Shown in pieces: positions 11,313-22,170 of a stretch of DNA of 64,000 bases. Each line of letters opens with the position of its first letter. Position 1 is the first letter of the stretch. Below the pieces are notes generated by a model. That model made no database searches. It had not been told where the DNA came from and saw nothing but the letters and a program-made list of their open reading frames with translations. The position numbers and the translations under genes are program-made. Source of the DNA: Symsagittifera roscoffensis (Eukaryota; Xenacoelomorpha; Acoela; Convolutidae); assembly GCF_963678635.1 (NCBI RefSeq), contig NC_087069.1, positions 25,162,303-25,226,302 of the forward strand. Reading direction: 5' to 3'.

Positions 11313-11339
11313 TACTGGATTTTCATCTCTGGATTTACA
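11313..11339. repeat. 27-bp exact copy of serpin coding sequence
   Basis: The 27 bases at 11313-11339 are identical to 10490-10516, which lies inside serpin exon 1 (the segment encoding CKSRDENPV on the - strand). The copy has the same orientation and sits at the outer edge of the palindrome that follows. Confidence 0.7.
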
Positions 11340-11560
11340 TCAAGAAGCTTGGAAGGTTCAATCAAAGATAAATTCATTTTCGTGCGGGTTTGGAAGAGAA
11401 AAAAAAGTTGTTGACGGGAAAAATTGTTGACTCGCTAGTGTCTTAGAATCCAGAACAAAAATTTTTCCCGTCAACAACTTTTTTTTCTCTTTCAAACCCG
11501 TACGAAAATTAATTTATCTGTGATTGAACCTTCCAGGCTCCTTCACCTGTCCAGAGGTAA
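11325..11560. repeat. Long imperfect palindrome, arms ~100 bp
   Basis: The left arm contains gaaggttcaatcaaagata, then a CGGGTTTGGAAGAG block and gttgttgacgggaaaaa. It is mirrored on the right by tttttcccgtcaacaac, a CTCTTTCAAACCCG block and tgtgattgaaccttcc. Weaker pairing extends outward to a CTCTGGA/TCCAGAG pair. The spacer is about 30-35 bases. No ORF is present. It is a foldback or MITE-like repeat. Confidence 0.7.
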
Positions 11561-11919
11561 TGCTCGATGGGAACTTTTTGTTTTTCCCAGCAAACTGAAC
11601 CATGCGTTTTTCGGAACGTGAAATGTTAAATTTTTCACATCACGGAATTTTCTTTTACTCTATTTGTACTCTGCGTAATTGATAAACAACTGATTCAATC
11701 TTGAATTTACCTGGTAAAAACTTCTCTTTCTTGGTTTTAACGTCTGACTCAATATATTTATTTTCATAAACCTCTTCATCTTCTATTTGATTGAACTTTA
11801 CAGTATTCTTCGATATAACTTTTTTGTTCTATTTTTTTTTTTCGGTTTTTCAACACCAACATTTTTCGTGCAACATCCCGGGTTGACCAAAACTTCTTAT
11901 AAACAATTTCCCTACATGA
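11561..11919. other. Gene-free stretch
   Basis: AT-rich sequence with homopolymer T runs. No coding region, RNA gene or repeat is supported here. Confidence 0.3.
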
Positions 11920-12420
11920 AAAACTTCTTAACCATACAGTTCCATACAATTCCATACAAACAAAAATTGTATGAAATGTCTATGATAAGCATTTTCCCGT
12001 ATATGAAAACTGTATGACAAGTAATTTTCCATAAACCAAAAATTATTCTTGCCTAAGTTTAATTTCTGAAAACTTTGGGTTGTGTTCGTAATTGAATGCA
12101 AGTGACAAAAACCATGGCTTACTCTCGAAAAATAACACAAAAAAACTTTGATTCAATTTTAAATAAATCATGCGAGTCATACAATTTCCAAATATGGAAA
12201 ATATAGGAGTAGCATTTCTTTTGACAAAAAGTTTTTTTAGTACCATACACCGGCTTTTATGCCACACAAAAGAAAAGTTTTTTTTTTAAAATTCGATGAC
12301 ACCATTTTAGCAAAATTTATGAATTTTGTTTAACTGGTATTTTTTCATAGATTTAGTATATGGAATTTATTGATTAACATTTTTGGTCTATGGAGGTCAA
12401 ACTGGGCATTAACCCTTTAA
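11920..12420. repeat. Dispersed repeat, copy A
   Basis: This ~500-bp sequence is a diverged relative of 15766-16440 in the same orientation. Shared blocks in the same order include: ccatacaattccatac/atgcaattccatacg; atgaaatgtctatga/atgaaagatctatga; tgtgttcgtaattgaa/tgtgttcgtgaccgaa; tgacaaaaaccatgg/tgacgaaaaccatag; ttcgatgacacc/atcgatgacacc; and aacatttttggtcta/aacatttttgtctat. No coding capacity is seen. Confidence 0.6.
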
Positions 12421-12599
12421 AAATATAGTTGCTTGGAATATGATTTAATTTCCGTGCTATCCGGAAGAAAGTTCCAGTAAATAAATTGTAACAGTTATTA
12501 TGATGACACCAAAACCGTTCAACAAAATGAAAATCAAAAAGCTGTGCTGGAAACATTGACGAGGTAGATTACGTTTCCAAGCTCGGGTACTTTGGTAGT

Positions 12600-12960
12600 T
12601 GTTTGGATTTCGCATACATGACCCTGAAATCCACATAAATTGCGATGGATTCCGCAACAATCCGAAAAACCTTTGAAGTTGGAACCGAAGGAAAAATGTT
12701 TAACCACTAGCCGGCCAAAACTTGAAATCCAGTGGCAATGCAGAATTGGGAGACAAACGCAAAGACATGTTTTGTTTTGGGTTCCGCAGAAAAAATGCAT
12801 TTTGCAGTCGGGGCGCATTGAAGCAAAATTGTATTTGATTTCATTGTTTGTCAGTTGGTTCCGCAATCAGCTTGTTCTTTTTTGTCACTGGACTCCACAA
12901 ATTGTCAGTGGATGCCGCAGTCAATTTTTCTTTTTGTCACTGGTTCCAACAGCTAATATT
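12600..12960. repeat. Degenerate short repeat around TTCCGCA and GTCACTGG
   Basis: The words gattccgcaac, gttccgcag, gttccgcaatc, gactccacaa, gatgccgcag and tggttccaac recur at irregular intervals of about 40-130 bases. Several are preceded by gtcactgg, gtcagttgg or gtcagtgg. The open frames on both strands show no recognisable domain. It is probably a decayed tandem repeat. Confidence 0.35.
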
Positions 12961-13184
12961 TAAGTTATTTCGACATGTATTCGTCCGGACCCTTTTCACC
13001 TGATTTTTGTAGATTGGTGAGCGTTCCCTCCAGTGAAAAAGACAATTATAAAACCTCTCAATTTTGCCTCTAGTCCTTTTTTCATTTCAGTTACTTTTTA
13101 AAGGGCCTTTTTTTTCTACTTCATTTTACCCCTCCCTCTCAGCATCTCATATAATAGCAAAAAAATGTCCCTCTCAGGAATAAA

Positions 13185-13530
13185 ATTTGATTTTCAATCC
13201 AAAATTATTGTGGCAATGCAACACAAGACAAATTTTTCACTTTATGAGAAAGAATCAAGTAAACAAATAATATTAAGACAAACAGAGTTGGCTTTGATGG
13301 TAGAGCGTAATTTTCTAACACAAGATTGAAATCTAAGCTTTAAATTTCACGTGGTTTGAAAATTCGAAGCACGTTTGAAAACTGTTTGAACGACTAACCA
13401 TTTTTTCATAAAAGTTATTTTACTGCATAAAACGTTCTTGTTGTTTTGTATAAAACTAACGAAAACTTAAATTCTGAATATTTTTTCAGCAAGTTTATTC
13501 TCGTTTTTGAGCAGCCAGGTAAGCAATTTT
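13185..13530 (+). repeat. Leader module, copy 1 of 3 (ends in GTAAGC donor)
   Basis: First of three tandemly arranged, diverged modules upstream of the RING exon. Order of shared elements: TCCAAAATTA-TGTGGCA; TTTGATGGTAGAGCGTAA; CACGTGGTTTGAAAATTCGA followed by AGCACGTTTGAA; a GCATAAAACgTTCTTGTTG or TATAAAAC stretch; then ttttttcag and a 29-base segment (13490-13518) followed by gtaagc. The final piece looks like a short noncoding first exon or mini-exon. The module could be a promoter plus leader exon for the gene whose start codon is at 14856. Confidence 0.55.
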
Positions 13531-13587
13531 GAGCCTCAACTCATAAAATTTACTAACTTCGAAAGCATTTTGATTCGACCATTAAAT

Positions 13588-13925
13588 TTTTGATTCGATC
13601 CAAAATTACTGTGGCACTGCATCACAGGGCATGTTTTTCTTTACCTAATCAGAAAGAATGAAGTAGTCAAGTATTACATAAATTAAAAAGGTTGACTTTG
13701 ATGGTAGAGCGTAAGCTTTTCAAGCAAAAATACAGTTTAATCATTTAAATTTCATGTGGTTTGAAAATCCGAAGCACGTTTAAAATTGTTTGAAAGACTA
13801 ACAATTTTTCATAAAACATTTTTTACTGCATAAAACCTTCTTGTTGTGTTGCATAAAACGAAAAATTAAATTTAAACACCTCAGCAAATTTGTTCTCGCT
13901 GTTGAGCAGTCAGGTAAGCAAACTG
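13588..13925 (+). repeat. Leader module, copy 2 of 3 (ends in GTAAGC donor)
   Basis: Second module. It repeats TCCAAAATTACTGTGGCA, TTTGATGGTAGAGCGTAAG, GTGGTTTGAAAATCCGAAGC and GCATAAAACCTTCTTGTTG. Then tcag, again exactly 29 bases (13885-13913), and gtaagc. The equal length of the segment between AG and GTAAGC in copies 1 and 2, despite several substitutions, supports a function for the donor site. Confidence 0.55.
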
Positions 13926-14309
13926 TTTTTCAAAGCAATTTGCGAAATTTGGCTTTTTGGTTGCTAAGTTATGTTTTAGAAAAGTGATGCTTTTAGCGAG
14001 TAGTAACGTAATAACAAGAGTGCTCGTATCAAAGCATCGGAAAAATAGCGTTTTTTTCTAATGTAATACAAAAAAGGCTCGGTACATTTTCCCCCAAGGC
14101 TGAGAAATTGTTTTGACATTGCTTTGTTGTTTTTCTTTGTGTTTTTCGAGCCTGGATTGTTATAGGGTAAACTAGGTTTACTCCAAAACTGAGGAAAAAT
14201 AACTAATTGTACGTTCTGTTTCGAATCAGTAGTTAGCAGGTTGTTACAATTACCTAATATCTAGTGTATCATGCAACTTGCAGTTTTCAGTTTTATACAA
14301 GATAATTAG

Positions 14310-14630
14310 AATAAAATACAGTGACACGTTAACAAAAGGCTGATTTTCCTACTCTAACAAAACTTGAAGCCAAAAATTATCAATATAATGGCGTACTTTG
14401 ACGGCAGAGCTCAATTAATGAAGCTGGCTCAATGTTCAACTATAAGCAGACTCGGTGTGTTTTGAAAATTTGAAACACGTTTGCGTAAAATGTTCGAACG
14501 ACCACTAATCTTTTTAAAGAATAACTAAAATATTGTATAAAATTTTCTTGTCGCTTTTAACGAGAGCACGGTTTTGTTAAACTCGTAAGCTAAATCATAC
14601 TGTTTTGAACTGACAGGTAAGCAATGTTTA
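14310..14630 (+). repeat. Leader module, copy 3 of 3 (ends in GTAAGC donor)
   Basis: This is the most diverged module and the nearest to the RING exon. It keeps TTTGACGGCAGAGC, GTGTGTTTTGAAAATTTGAA with ACACGTTTG, the TGTATAAAATTTTCTTGTCG stretch, and gaactgacag followed by gtaagc (14617-14622). It has no pyrimidine-rich acceptor before the last segment. That argues for transcription starting within the module rather than for an internal exon. Confidence 0.5.
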
Positions 14631-14855
14631 ACAAAAAACCAAAATCTAGTTTGCCTTTTTTGACAATTTTGTTAACTCTATCCTGTCAAAATTTAAAACC
14701 TCTGGTATTTTAATGTAAATCTTACTTATGATTTTCACTCTATCGAAATAAATGTTTACTTTTTTATAAGTTTCATTTAGTTTTCGAACTACCATTGATA
14801 TGGGTACTAAAACTGTGTGTCGTTTTAGTCGATCTAAGAACTATAGAGTAAAGAA

Positions 14856-15114
14856 ATGTCCGCTTCAATTGGAACGTCCAAAAACCAACTCAATTGTGTC
14901 GAGTGCCTGAAAAATGTGCCTCCTAAAAACACCAAAGTGCTTCCGTGCGGTCATCTGGTTTGCGGGTCGCCCTGTGCTGCAAAAGTTCTCGCTAGGGCGG
15001 GCAAGCGCTGCCCTGCTGAGAAATGCAAACGTGATTTGAAAGGTCAGACGGTTGACAGCTTGAGAAAACAATCTATCACTGTCACAACTGCAAATAAAGG
15101 AAACGGTGGATCAG
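14856..15114 (+). CDS. TRIM-like protein, exon 1: RING-type zinc finger
   Basis: This is a probable E3 ubiquitin ligase module. The ATG at 14856 lies 27 bases after a likely acceptor (gttttag at 14822-14828) and opens a frame with a RING-like Cys/His ladder: C14-x2-C17, then C31-G-H33, C36, C40, C52 and C57. The spacing of the third to eighth ligands (C-x3-C and C-x4-C) is looser than the standard RING, so zinc binding is likely but the ligase role is inferred. The frame runs past 15114 into a stop at 15140. A GT donor at 15115 gives a phase-1 joint that fits the B-box exon at 43002. The three modules just upstream may be alternative leaders. If the exons belong together, this intron is ~28 kb and full of mobile elements. 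Confidence 0.7.
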
Positions 15115-15382
15115 GTTTGTTTTCATCCCCTCAGTTATAACCTAAAGTTGAGTACTCAGCTATACTCAGTTAAAACCATATTCACCAAAAGTTGAACATC
15201 AGCAGTTCGTACACTCGCTGAACACCAGTGTAAAACTGAACAACTGATGTTTTCGACTTGTATTTATGGAAAGTTAGAATGAAACTTTAAGAAGCATGGC
15301 TGCTAGGATTTTTAAAATTGGACAATCAAGTTTGTATAGACTTCTCGCATGACTTGTATTTTTTGGACACCTCTATGTAAAC

Positions 15383-15706
15383 CTAATAGAGTTTGTTCAA
15401 TAGCCCAAACTGCTTGAAAAACATGGTAAGAAAAGCAAAAAATTCATCAGGATTTAATAAATAATTGTTTTCATTTAGGAAACCAAAATGTGCATTTTGT
15501 GAATTGTAAGCGCATTCCGCGACAAGGGCACTCCCTTTGTCCTTCATTTGTTCTTTCTTCTTCTTTGGCCGTTCCGACGAAATTTTAACATGTTTAAAAG
15601 CTTGTCTCTGGTATCCAGTAACATACAGACACAAAATCGTGCAACTATCGATGGCGCAGTTTAGCCTCGTAATGTTTTTAGCGTTCAAAACTACTTTTAT
15701 CCTCAT
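15383..15706 (-). CDS. Hypothetical 107-residue ORF
   Basis: This open frame on the - strand has a protein-like composition: a basic KKKKEQMKDKG stretch, then AECAYNSQNAHFGFLNENNY and a hydrophobic C-terminal helix-like segment, FFAFLTMFFKQFGLL. I do not recognise it. It lies in the presumed first intron of the TRIM-like gene on the opposite strand. It could be an exon of another gene, a transposon remnant, or chance. Confidence 0.2.
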   Translation of the reverse strand: MRIKVVLNAKNITRLNCAIDSCTILCLYVTGYQRQAFKHVKISSERPKKKKEQMKDKGSALVAECAYNSQNAHFGFLNENNYLLNPDEFFAFLTMFFKQFGLLNKLY

Positions 15707-15765
15707 GGTAGTGTAATTTCATAGATAATTTCCTGAATCCTAGAATTGACCAAAAATGCTAATCA

Positions 15766-16440
15766 TACTATTTATGTATATGGAAAATTGCTAATCATAC
15801 ACTTTTCATGCAATTCCATACGTACCGAAAACTGCATGAAAGATCTATGATCAGTGAGTTTTCATATATGGAGATTAATTGACTAGTATTTTTCCCTAAA
15901 CCAAAATATATGTTTTTTTTTAAATATTAATTTCTCAAAATTTTTGTGATGTGTTCGTGACCGAACACAACTGACGAAAACCATAGTTTACTCAAAATAA
16001 GAGTCACCAAAGATTTGATTGTCTGGCATATACAATACAGTGGAAAAACCTAAATTGTATAAGAGTTTTCTTACAAAAATCACATACTGAACGCATCAAA
16101 CATTTAAATTTTGGCAAACATTTTTTAAAGATGATGATTATCAAAATTTGAGTTTTAAAAAATCAGACATCGATCAAGGCATACAAAGCCCGCAAGAAAA
16201 CTTCTTAGGAAAATCTTTGATTTAGTACAAAATTCGATTTGCAGTTGAAAAATCTTCAAAAAATTTGGGACAATTTCAAAACTACTTGACAAAAAAATCT
16301 TTGAGAAATCGATGACACCTTTTTAGCAAATTGTTCGAAATTTGTCTGACTAGTACTTTTTCATTTACTTAGTTTAATGAAATGTATGACAACATTTTTG
16401 TCTATAACGGTCAACACGGGTATAACCTTGGAAATTTTAC
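15766..16440. repeat. Dispersed repeat, copy B
   Basis: This is the second copy of the repeat at 11920-12420, in the same order and orientation but longer because of an extra ~150 bases in the middle (about 16100-16290). The end is marked by acatttttgtctataacggtc, matching ttttggtctatggaggtc in copy A. Confidence 0.6.
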
Positions 16441-19253
16441 GTACGTATAATTTTTCAGTTACACAAAACTCAGTAATTTTTTGTCAATGAATCTCTAAAA
16501 AATTTTTGTCAGTTTTATGTTTCGGGCTCAAATGATACATTTTTTGCTGCTTACTCTTCCGAGCTCTTATGGTGTAATCAGTTGTTAATTGGACTTCAAG
16601 TAACGCCGGGAAAATAAGTATGCGACAAGAGATCTGAAAAAAGAGGATTTGATCACCTTATGGACTTTTAATTATATGCACACCGAAAAGATCAAAAATT
16701 AGAGAAGCTGCAGAAATAGTGCAGTGTTCATTCTGAAAACCAATCCTTATTCAGAGGTGATTCGGCGCTAATTCACAAACTGGGACTTTCAGCTCTGACA
16801 GCTTGAAGCATTCTTTCCCTTTGATTCTGGAAAATAAAAAATTGTATTCATTCATTTGCATACTTTAAAAAGGTAAGAGTTTATCAGGTCTGGATGACTG
16901 CTTTAATGACGCAAAAAATGAGCAACAACTTTCAGTTATCATGATATCATGAAAATGACAAACTAATCAACAATCAATGGGTTACACAAAACATTGTGAT
17001 TCTCAAGATACTATTAACGAACCAGAAGAGTAAATAATATATTTTTAAGTATAATTTAAGTGTTTACCTTAGAAAGAACAGGAAATCCCGTTTCTACTTT
17101 AAAAAAAAAACATTTATATTCACAAGGCTTACATTATGTTTTATACATGCTGTCATCTTTTTGAAAGTCACGCAAATCTTTCATGTGAAGCGACGGTTTG
17201 TGTTCTATTTTTTCAAAAAGTTTTAGCTGGCCGATGCCGTGAATATTCTAACACCAGCCTAACATAATGGTTGTAAACTTCAAGTAAGCGTTTTCTTGCT
17301 ATTTATTTTTTCAGTGAAAAGAGAATCCCAGAGCTTAAGGCGCGATTTTTCTCACCAGCTTCTCGACATGCTCTTTAAAACTTAAAGTGTAATTAAGAAA
17401 CAAACAATATTGACTATTCAAATAGTTTTGTTTTCGTCAGTACAAATTATAAAATTTTCTTCCCTTCCACTTTGCTTTGATCAGAACTATCGGTATAGGT
17501 TGCTGGTTTTCACCTCAATATTACGTTAGTAAATCATACAGTGGTCAAATTTTTCGTTGACAATAACTCAGGTGGAATTGTCGTAAAAATTTTTTCTAAG
17601 TCATTGAGGACACTAATGCTTTTTTCAATTTTAGTTTCTTATTATTTTGCCAAGAGACTCATAATTGAGTGCATTATAATCATAATGCACTTCCGACTGA
17701 AGTTTATTTTCGAGGAAAGGAATCAATTTTTGAAAACTTTCTGAAAATTGAGAAAATTGAAAATTGCTTCAACGATAGTTGGAGCAATCAAAAGTTGACC
17801 GCTAATTATGTAAAACTGAATTACTATAGCTTTTTTCAGACAAGCTTAGAAACTATTTTCGAAAATGCTTTATTGGTCATAGGTGTCAAAAAAGCCTGTT
17901 TATGTCATCAAATAAGTTTCATTGCCAAAACAATCTACCAGTTAATTGGTTTTTAGTTTTAAATTTGAGTTGGTCGATGATATGTGTTTTTGACAGCCCC
18001 ACTATCTTTACTAGTTTTGAGCTTTTTGTTTTGTTTTGACAAACTTTTTTTGCAATTTTTCCTTTTGCGATGATTGTGCTGTGATCTTTCAAAGATATAC
18101 TGATTTGTCAACGGACTGTTATCTGGTTTTGTAAGTCAGACGTTTGCATGATAAACTGAAAGATTTGACTTTATATCCTTGCATTCCATGAGTTCTTCAA
18201 TTTTTAATTTCGACTAGTATTTAGGTTTGACGAATTTTCATGACAGTTTTTGTCTTGACTCGTTGATTGATCTATGATGAAAAATTCCTCTTCGGTGGTT
18301 TTTTCATTTGTCTGCAAATCAGTTACGACTAAGGTAGCAAAATCAATTTTTGAACGTTTGATTTAAATGTTTCAAGATTTTTTAAAATGTATTTCTGTTT
18401 TTGATCTTTTTTTCCATCGCTTTTCCACAAAGAACGAATAGTGTAATATAATTACTGATATCCAGTTTGAAACCTGATGCTGTTGTTTCCAAGTTTGCAA
18501 TGACTATCTCAATACATGTGGTGGAGTTTCTAATTTTACAGGTAGTAGGCTCTCTGATTTACAACATACCTATATTTTCTGGTATCTGATTTGTTTTTTT
18601 TGTTTTTACTGTTTTTATTAAAATCAATTTTGAATCCTTGTTTCAAGTTTCGCAACTGACAATTGGAAAGCCTAAAATTCAAACAAATTGACTGTTTTGC
18701 CTGTTGAGTTACTTTGTAAAAACGTCAAAAGTATCCACCTTTTCTCAAAATTTTAAAAAATCTTGTCCTAATGACTTTTATCTGAGTTTGATCAATTTCA
18801 GTTTTTCTGACCAATATGTAATTAGTAACTTTTTTGACTGACAATCCTAGTTCTTCTTCTTGTCTTTTCCCTATGAATTGTATGTTATGAAGTTTTGGTT
18901 TGATTTAAATAAAAAATTACGTTTTAGTGATTTCTATCTCAGCCATGTTTTTACAAGCGTATGCATATCACTTTTTTTCAATCACTTACCCGGGGAAAAA
19001 CCTCATGTAATTTTTTTTTCAAAATCTCTATTTCTAAAGCTTGTCGAGCAATCTCAAATGAATTCACTAGAAGACATTTTCGTTTTTTTTTGTTTTTCTT
19101 AGAAAATTGTTAAAATTTTCATACGTCAGACGCTCTAAAAACGCTTAGGGCTACGAAATCATTAACCGATAAGAATCAAAAACTTAAACAAGTTGATGAT
19201 TTGCAGAAAATTTCCATCATTTCGTTACACAGGCAAACATGCTTCTAGACAAA
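16441..19253. other. Gene-free intronic stretch
   Basis: About 2.8 kb of AT-rich sequence. Open frames at 17541-17744 and 17669-17956 (+) are Phe/Ile/Lys-rich and show no domain. No repeat structure, RNA gene or further exon of the TRIM-like gene was recognised. It lies within the presumed long intron. Confidence 0.35.
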
Positions 19254-19261
19254 AGTCAGAC

Positions 19262-19638
19262 CAAGGGCGGATGTAGGGAGGGGTCTGGGCGGACGCCCCT
19301 CTCATGGGTTTGACCCCCTGCCGTCTCTCAAGGTCCCCCTTTGTACTGTTCGAGATAACCAGTTTTGGCGAACGGACCCTAAAACGTTTCTACAGGCGTC
19401 TTTGGCGCCAATGTATACTACTTTTGAGGGCGAAGAGCTCCTAAAAATGCAATTTTTTGATCAAAAATATTCAAAAATTGCCGAAACGTTTTTTTTGGCC
19501 TTTGAATCAAAAATTTGCCTGCGGCACGGAGAAATGTATCACATGCTTTGAAGTCTCGGAAAATCACTTTGTTCAACCTGAAAAAAAATCGTCAAAATTT
19601 TTCCCACACCCTCGAAGAAAAACCTACATCCACCCTTG
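19262..19638. mobile_element. hAT-like MITE, 377 bp, with 8-bp target duplication
   Basis: The ends are caagggcggatgtagg (19262-19277) and cctacatccacccttg (19623-19638), inverted repeats with one mismatch. The element is flanked by agtcagac on the left (19254-19261) and agtgagac on the right (19639-19646), an 8-base duplication with one mismatch. An 8-bp duplication and CA-GGG-CGGAT-type ends are characteristic of non-autonomous hAT elements. There is no transposase coding capacity. The same right-end motif is seen at 3875-3889. Confidence 0.75.
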
Positions 19639-19646
19639 AGTGAGAC

Positions 19647-20190
19647 AATTTTTTTCATAAGCTTTTGGATCTTTTGATAGAGAAAGTCTCAACCCTTAGT
19701 ACAACATGAGTCATTACAAAATCAAAACAATCATAATCGTGATAATTGTCTAGATGAAAAAAGGAAGGAGAACCAAAATTCATCTGAAATGAATAAAAAA
19801 AACAACCATTAATAACCAACAAATATTTGTTGGTATATGTTTTTTTTCCATATTTTACTTTTTCTATTTTATATGCAGACAGATTTTTTCTCTGTTTTCT
19901 TCCAATTTTTTTGCTCCTTCTACGCCGCGATTTTTTTTCATCGGTTTATCCAGCTGTCTGATACTAATCGAAAAAAATTCTAATGATTATGCCTTCATTC
20001 ATGTCGAATTGATTAATTTCTAACAACGCTTACCTTTTCCTGTGCGTTTTTATTTGGAAAAAGATATTGTTCTTGGTTTTTTGAGATCTGTGCTGCCTGA
20101 AAAAGATTTTTGTTTGGACCAATCGGTTTATTCTTGTCAAATAAAACTTCTCAGTACCAATGTTAACAAGAACAGCGAAAACTATCTCAA
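19647..20190. other. Gene-free intronic stretch
   Basis: AT-rich sequence without a supported feature; frequent T runs. Confidence 0.3.
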
Positions 20191-20199
20191 GCAAATTAG

Positions 20200-21295
20200 A
20201 TAGAGCAAGATGGGTGGTTTGTCGACGAGGGGGTGAACAAAGGTTTATGGCCTGAGGTAGAAGTACGAAACTCTTATCTCTCAGAGTAAGAAATACAACC
20301 GCAGTAGATAAAGTAACACCTCAAAAGAAGCTGGAAAAATCATTTCAGAAAAAACATCAAACAAAGCTGAAAATTGAACATCGACAATTAGGGAAGATCA
20401 TTTTTTTGCAGATATCTTTATCGTTCTTTCAGATCTTCAAGTATCGGAATAACCCGGGGAAGCTCTTTGTTAAGTTGATGCCGGGCTGAAAGACTAGAGT
20501 ACATGAATGAAATAGACACTATCATATCAGGCAAGGGCTTAGAAAAGTCGAGAAAGTATCTCAAGTGCAACGGAATAGTGGCAGTGCCGTTTGATATGGG
20601 GGCCCGTTTTTGTCATGAAAAAAAAACAAGTAATGAACACAACTTTTTAGGGCGTCTTGATTGGACTCACCTCAAGCAAAACAAAACTAAGCAATAATTG
20701 ACTCAATAGTCTTAGAAACTGAAAAAAAAATCACTAAAAAATTTTAATCTGAAAGAAAGAGACAAATTTGAAAAAACACGGTACAATAAAAACTATTCAA
20801 CAAGTCCTATTGTTGCCTGGAAGTTATAATGATTACTTAAACAGGCTCCTAGTTAGAGTTTTTGAGGGTATCGAGAGCGATGAAGAAAAAACTATTGAAA
20901 AACTACCAAAAAACATATTTGAATATAACTTATAATGATTATGCACTCAAAAAAAAGAAACCCCTGAATTGAACGTATCTACTAGTGATTGAAGAGAAAT
21001 TGGATATGAGTGCAACAAAAAAATTACTTACTGGTCAATAAAGGTCGAAAGTGATGGTTGCGTTAACTGAAATCACGTTAAATGCAAAGATATTATGGTA
21101 GCCGATTACCAAGACATAGGTGAACGGTCTGGTACTGTAAAAACTGCATTGCCAGGAAAAAAAGAACAGACAGAATCGCAAGGTCTGAAACCTTTTCTTC
21201 CAATTCGTTGATGATATAGTGAGGACGGTCAAAGATGACCCTGAGAAAATGCTTCAAGTCGCCAAGACTGGCTTGTCTCTGAAATAACAATTATT
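20200..21295 (+). pseudogene. Penelope-like retroelement remnant 1 (reverse transcriptase)
   Basis: The frame at 20503-20697 contains NGIVAVPFDMG, like the N-terminal reverse-transcriptase motif of Penelope-like elements. About 500 bases later 21198-21260 reads FQFVDDIVRTVKDD, the catalytic VDD motif, followed by PEKMLQVAKT. Stops and frameshifts separate the pieces, so the copy is dead. It is related to remnant 2 (22330-23300), as shown by parallel blocks around the VDD motif. Confidence 0.65.
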
Positions 21296-22040
21296 GTCTC
21301 TCAGGGTTCAGAGTCGGGGATAAAATCATCAATGCATTTCTTCGATTTCTTTCTTGTAGGCTCCAAGCATTTCTCGTCAATCTGAGAGTTCCGACCACAA
21401 TCTCACATTTTTTTTCTTTTTTTTTCAATTTAGTGTTTTTTCTGTGGGTCGTTTGATGTAAAATCTATTCAAATCCTTAACAAATTAATAAATGGACAGA
21501 AAAGACTTCAACTGTTGTAAAAACATGTAATTATTTATCATAACTTTTTCTAATTTTTTGGTTTTTTCAATTTTATTGTTTTAAAAACTATTATTATCGT
21601 TGAATTTTTGTTTACCAGAGAAGACCTGAATGAAGCATCCAAAAATATTTTTTCTCTAACTAAAATTAAATTTTCTAGCCTAATCGCAATTTTTCATAAA
21701 ACCAATGTTAATAGATCGCTTTACTTGCCCGAAAACAGATCAAGAAGTGATTACCCAAACTGATTAATTCTTATGGTACTTTATTTTGCAGGGAAAAAAA
21801 CTAAACAAAAATTTGCAAACGAACAAAATAAAAACACACTCAAAAACAAATTACTTCTCCATTTTGAGTGGTTGGAACAATTAGCCTTAACGGGTCTCAC
21901 TTTTCGATGCCGAGAAAATAATTCCCGTTCTAATTAACGTAAGAACCACCATTTTTGTATTTAAAATCTCATTTTGCAATATATTTCAACCAAAAAAGTG
22001 CGAGCTTTGAAAGCGTGTTTTTTGGTCATATAGATTTTTT
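21296..22040. other. Gene-free intronic stretch
   Basis: AT-rich sequence between two Penelope-like remnants. No coding region or repeat is supported. Confidence 0.3.
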
Positions 22041-22064
22041 CAGAACTCGACAAACAAAAGCAAA

Positions 22065-22170
22065 ATGTCTGACGAAACAGTGAAAGTCGCCCAAATTTAT
22101 TTCCTCGAACCCCACGATTTCAACCTTCCTGTGCGTGCCACAGCCGAAACGGATGAAAACCGCACTGTTT
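22065..22170 (+). CDS. Possible orphan first coding exon
   Basis: After a good acceptor (gattttttcag ending near 22042), a start in the context aaaATGtctgac opens MSDETVKVAQIYFLEPHD, then FNLPVRATAETDENRT, before a poly-T tract. The composition and start context look like a real exon. I cannot place a downstream exon or name the protein. It may be a captured or decayed gene fragment. Confidence 0.25.

Noticed and set aside
17541-17956. Two overlapping + strand ORFs in the long intron
   Set aside because: Composition is dominated by Phe, Ile and Lys as expected from AT-rich DNA, with no motif.
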